Below the pieces are notes generated by a model that did not search any database, was not told the DNA's origin, and was given only the letters and a program-made list of their open reading frames with translations. Below, piece after piece: positions 63,222 through 64,000 of a stretch of 64,000 nucleotides of DNA. The stretch lies in contig JBAMDO010000018.1 in NCBI GenBank assembly GCA_037074765.1, forward strand, positions 124,001-188,000. The letters are read 5' to 3'. The DNA comes from Mansonella perstans (lineage: Eukaryota; Nematoda; Chromadorea; Rhabditida; Onchocercidae). Made by a program: the position numbers and the translations under genes. Numbering within the stretch: the stretch's first letter is position 1; each line of letters opens with the position of its first letter.

Positions 63222-64000
63222 ATGGAGATTGATGCGAGAGAAAAAACTTATACATTTGTAGCATACACAGCTACGATCTTCTCATTAATTGCTCTCTTGG
63301 CCATATTTGTAACATTACCAATGGCTAATAATTATATCAATTTCATTAGTTCACGAATTTCCGATGAAATGGAATATTGTGAGGTATGAAATGGAATACT
63401 TCAAATGATACTTAAGTTTTATTCGCTAACAATGGTAGTTCTGATAATTTTCTGGATTGACGGTATGGGATGATTGAAATGATGTTTAAGTTTTATTCTC
63501 TAACAACTTTTTAATAATTTTCTGATAATTTTAGCTTTGAGAATTTTCTGGATTGACAAGTGATGAAAAGTTTTGGAAAAGAGTTTTTTTTTTTTTTTTT
63601 TTTTAACACTAATAAGTATATAAAATTTAATCACTAAATCAATTCACAAATTCTGGTTATATTATTAATTTCTCCATAGAAACAAAAGTATCATTTATTC
63701 TCGATGAGTTAATTTTCGATGGGAAGAATGAAAGCACCAGCTGATTAATTTGCGCAAATTTTGTTAAATTTTAATTTTTCAACTGAATGAATCGAAAAAA
63801 AATTCTAATAATAAAAACTTTTTAGTGTTAATTGTCTGAAATTAAACTTCATTTCAGGCATCAGCTCATAAAGTGATGCTTGAAATGCGTGAATATCTTA
63901 CACCATCTGACAAAATGTACACTACTGGTGACAGTATCAAAATTTCTTTCAATTTTACAAGACTTAAGCGACAAGCTGGATGTGAAGGTTTTCTTGTTGT
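63222..64000 (+). CDS. Nematode cuticle collagen, N-terminal part (3' partial)
   Basis: Exon 1 63222-63383 and exon 2 from 63858 to the window edge. It encodes the nematode cuticle collagen N-terminal domain: a short cytoplasmic start, then a signal-anchor helix (TATIFSLIALLAIFVTLPMA), then NNYINF and an acidic DEMEYC segment ahead of the first cysteine. Further on RLKR-QAG fits the furin-type cleavage site of homology block A. The Gly-X-Y repeats must lie beyond the window. These collagens are secreted by the hypodermis in waves at each moult. The start codon follows a T-rich AG acceptor with no gap, suggesting trans-splicing. The exact collagen subfamily cannot be told from this part. Confidence 0.88.

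Overview
The window is nuclear DNA of a nematode: AT-rich, intron-dense (mostly short exons with TTTTCAG-type acceptors), and carrying an animal-nematode gene set that includes a cuticle collagen, a Patched-related (PTR) protein and the linkin/ITFG1 orthologue. Several first coding exons follow a strong AG acceptor by only 0-3 bases, with no upstream exon visible. That is what spliced-leader trans-splicing looks like. The introns of roughly 100-700 bp and long AT-rich intergenic stretches resemble filarial or other clade III nematodes more than Caenorhabditis; that placement is inference.

Layout, left to right. 313-3456 (+): 3' part of a secreted cysteine-rich protein (lustrin-type repeats plus one EB module). 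4964-5881 (-): NAT9-type acetyltransferase, divergent from RAD9 at 6365-9403 (+), which has a reading-frame break or tiny intron in exon 5. 9404-18887: 9.5 kb gene desert with minisatellites and a TG microsatellite. 18888-22796 (+): LIS1, 11 exons. 24588-26668 (+): mitochondrial ribosomal protein S17. 27248-33627 (+): POP1 of RNase P/MRP, 15 exons. 34930-40071 (+): linkin/ITFG1, 10 exons. 42739-44475 (+): small RING-H2 protein. 44476-50839: desert holding a triplicated 0.55-kb tandem repeat. 50840-57654 (+): PTR protein, 13 exons. 57773-61935 (-): MLH1, 12 exons, tail to tail with the PTR gene. 63222 to the edge (+): N-terminal part of a cuticle collagen.

Genes and pathways. Genome maintenance is represented by RAD9 (9-1-1 checkpoint clamp) and MLH1 (mismatch repair). 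RNA and translation are represented by POP1 and mS17. LIS1 serves dynein and the nucleus, and linkin serves tissue adhesion. The cysteine-rich secreted protein, the PTR protein and the collagen are plausibly cuticle or moult related. The genes are not visibly one functional cluster. From lis-1 to the PTR gene all are on the + strand; mrps-17 and pop1 are 579 bp apart and could be co-transcribed, but this is unproven.

The observations most worth checking are: the RAD9 frame break; a linkin intron whose only frame-compatible acceptor reads CTG instead of CAG; two alternative C-termini for the RING protein (acidic tail or membrane tail); phase problems at single junctions in POP1, the PTR gene and the cysteine-rich gene; a 125-bp element with 25-bp terminal inverted repeats; perfect hairpins in a POP1 intron; and a duplicated block plus a ROR-like site between MLH1 and the collagen. 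I found no convincing evidence of a wholly new system. All gene calls come from reading translations and splice phases by eye; no searches were run.
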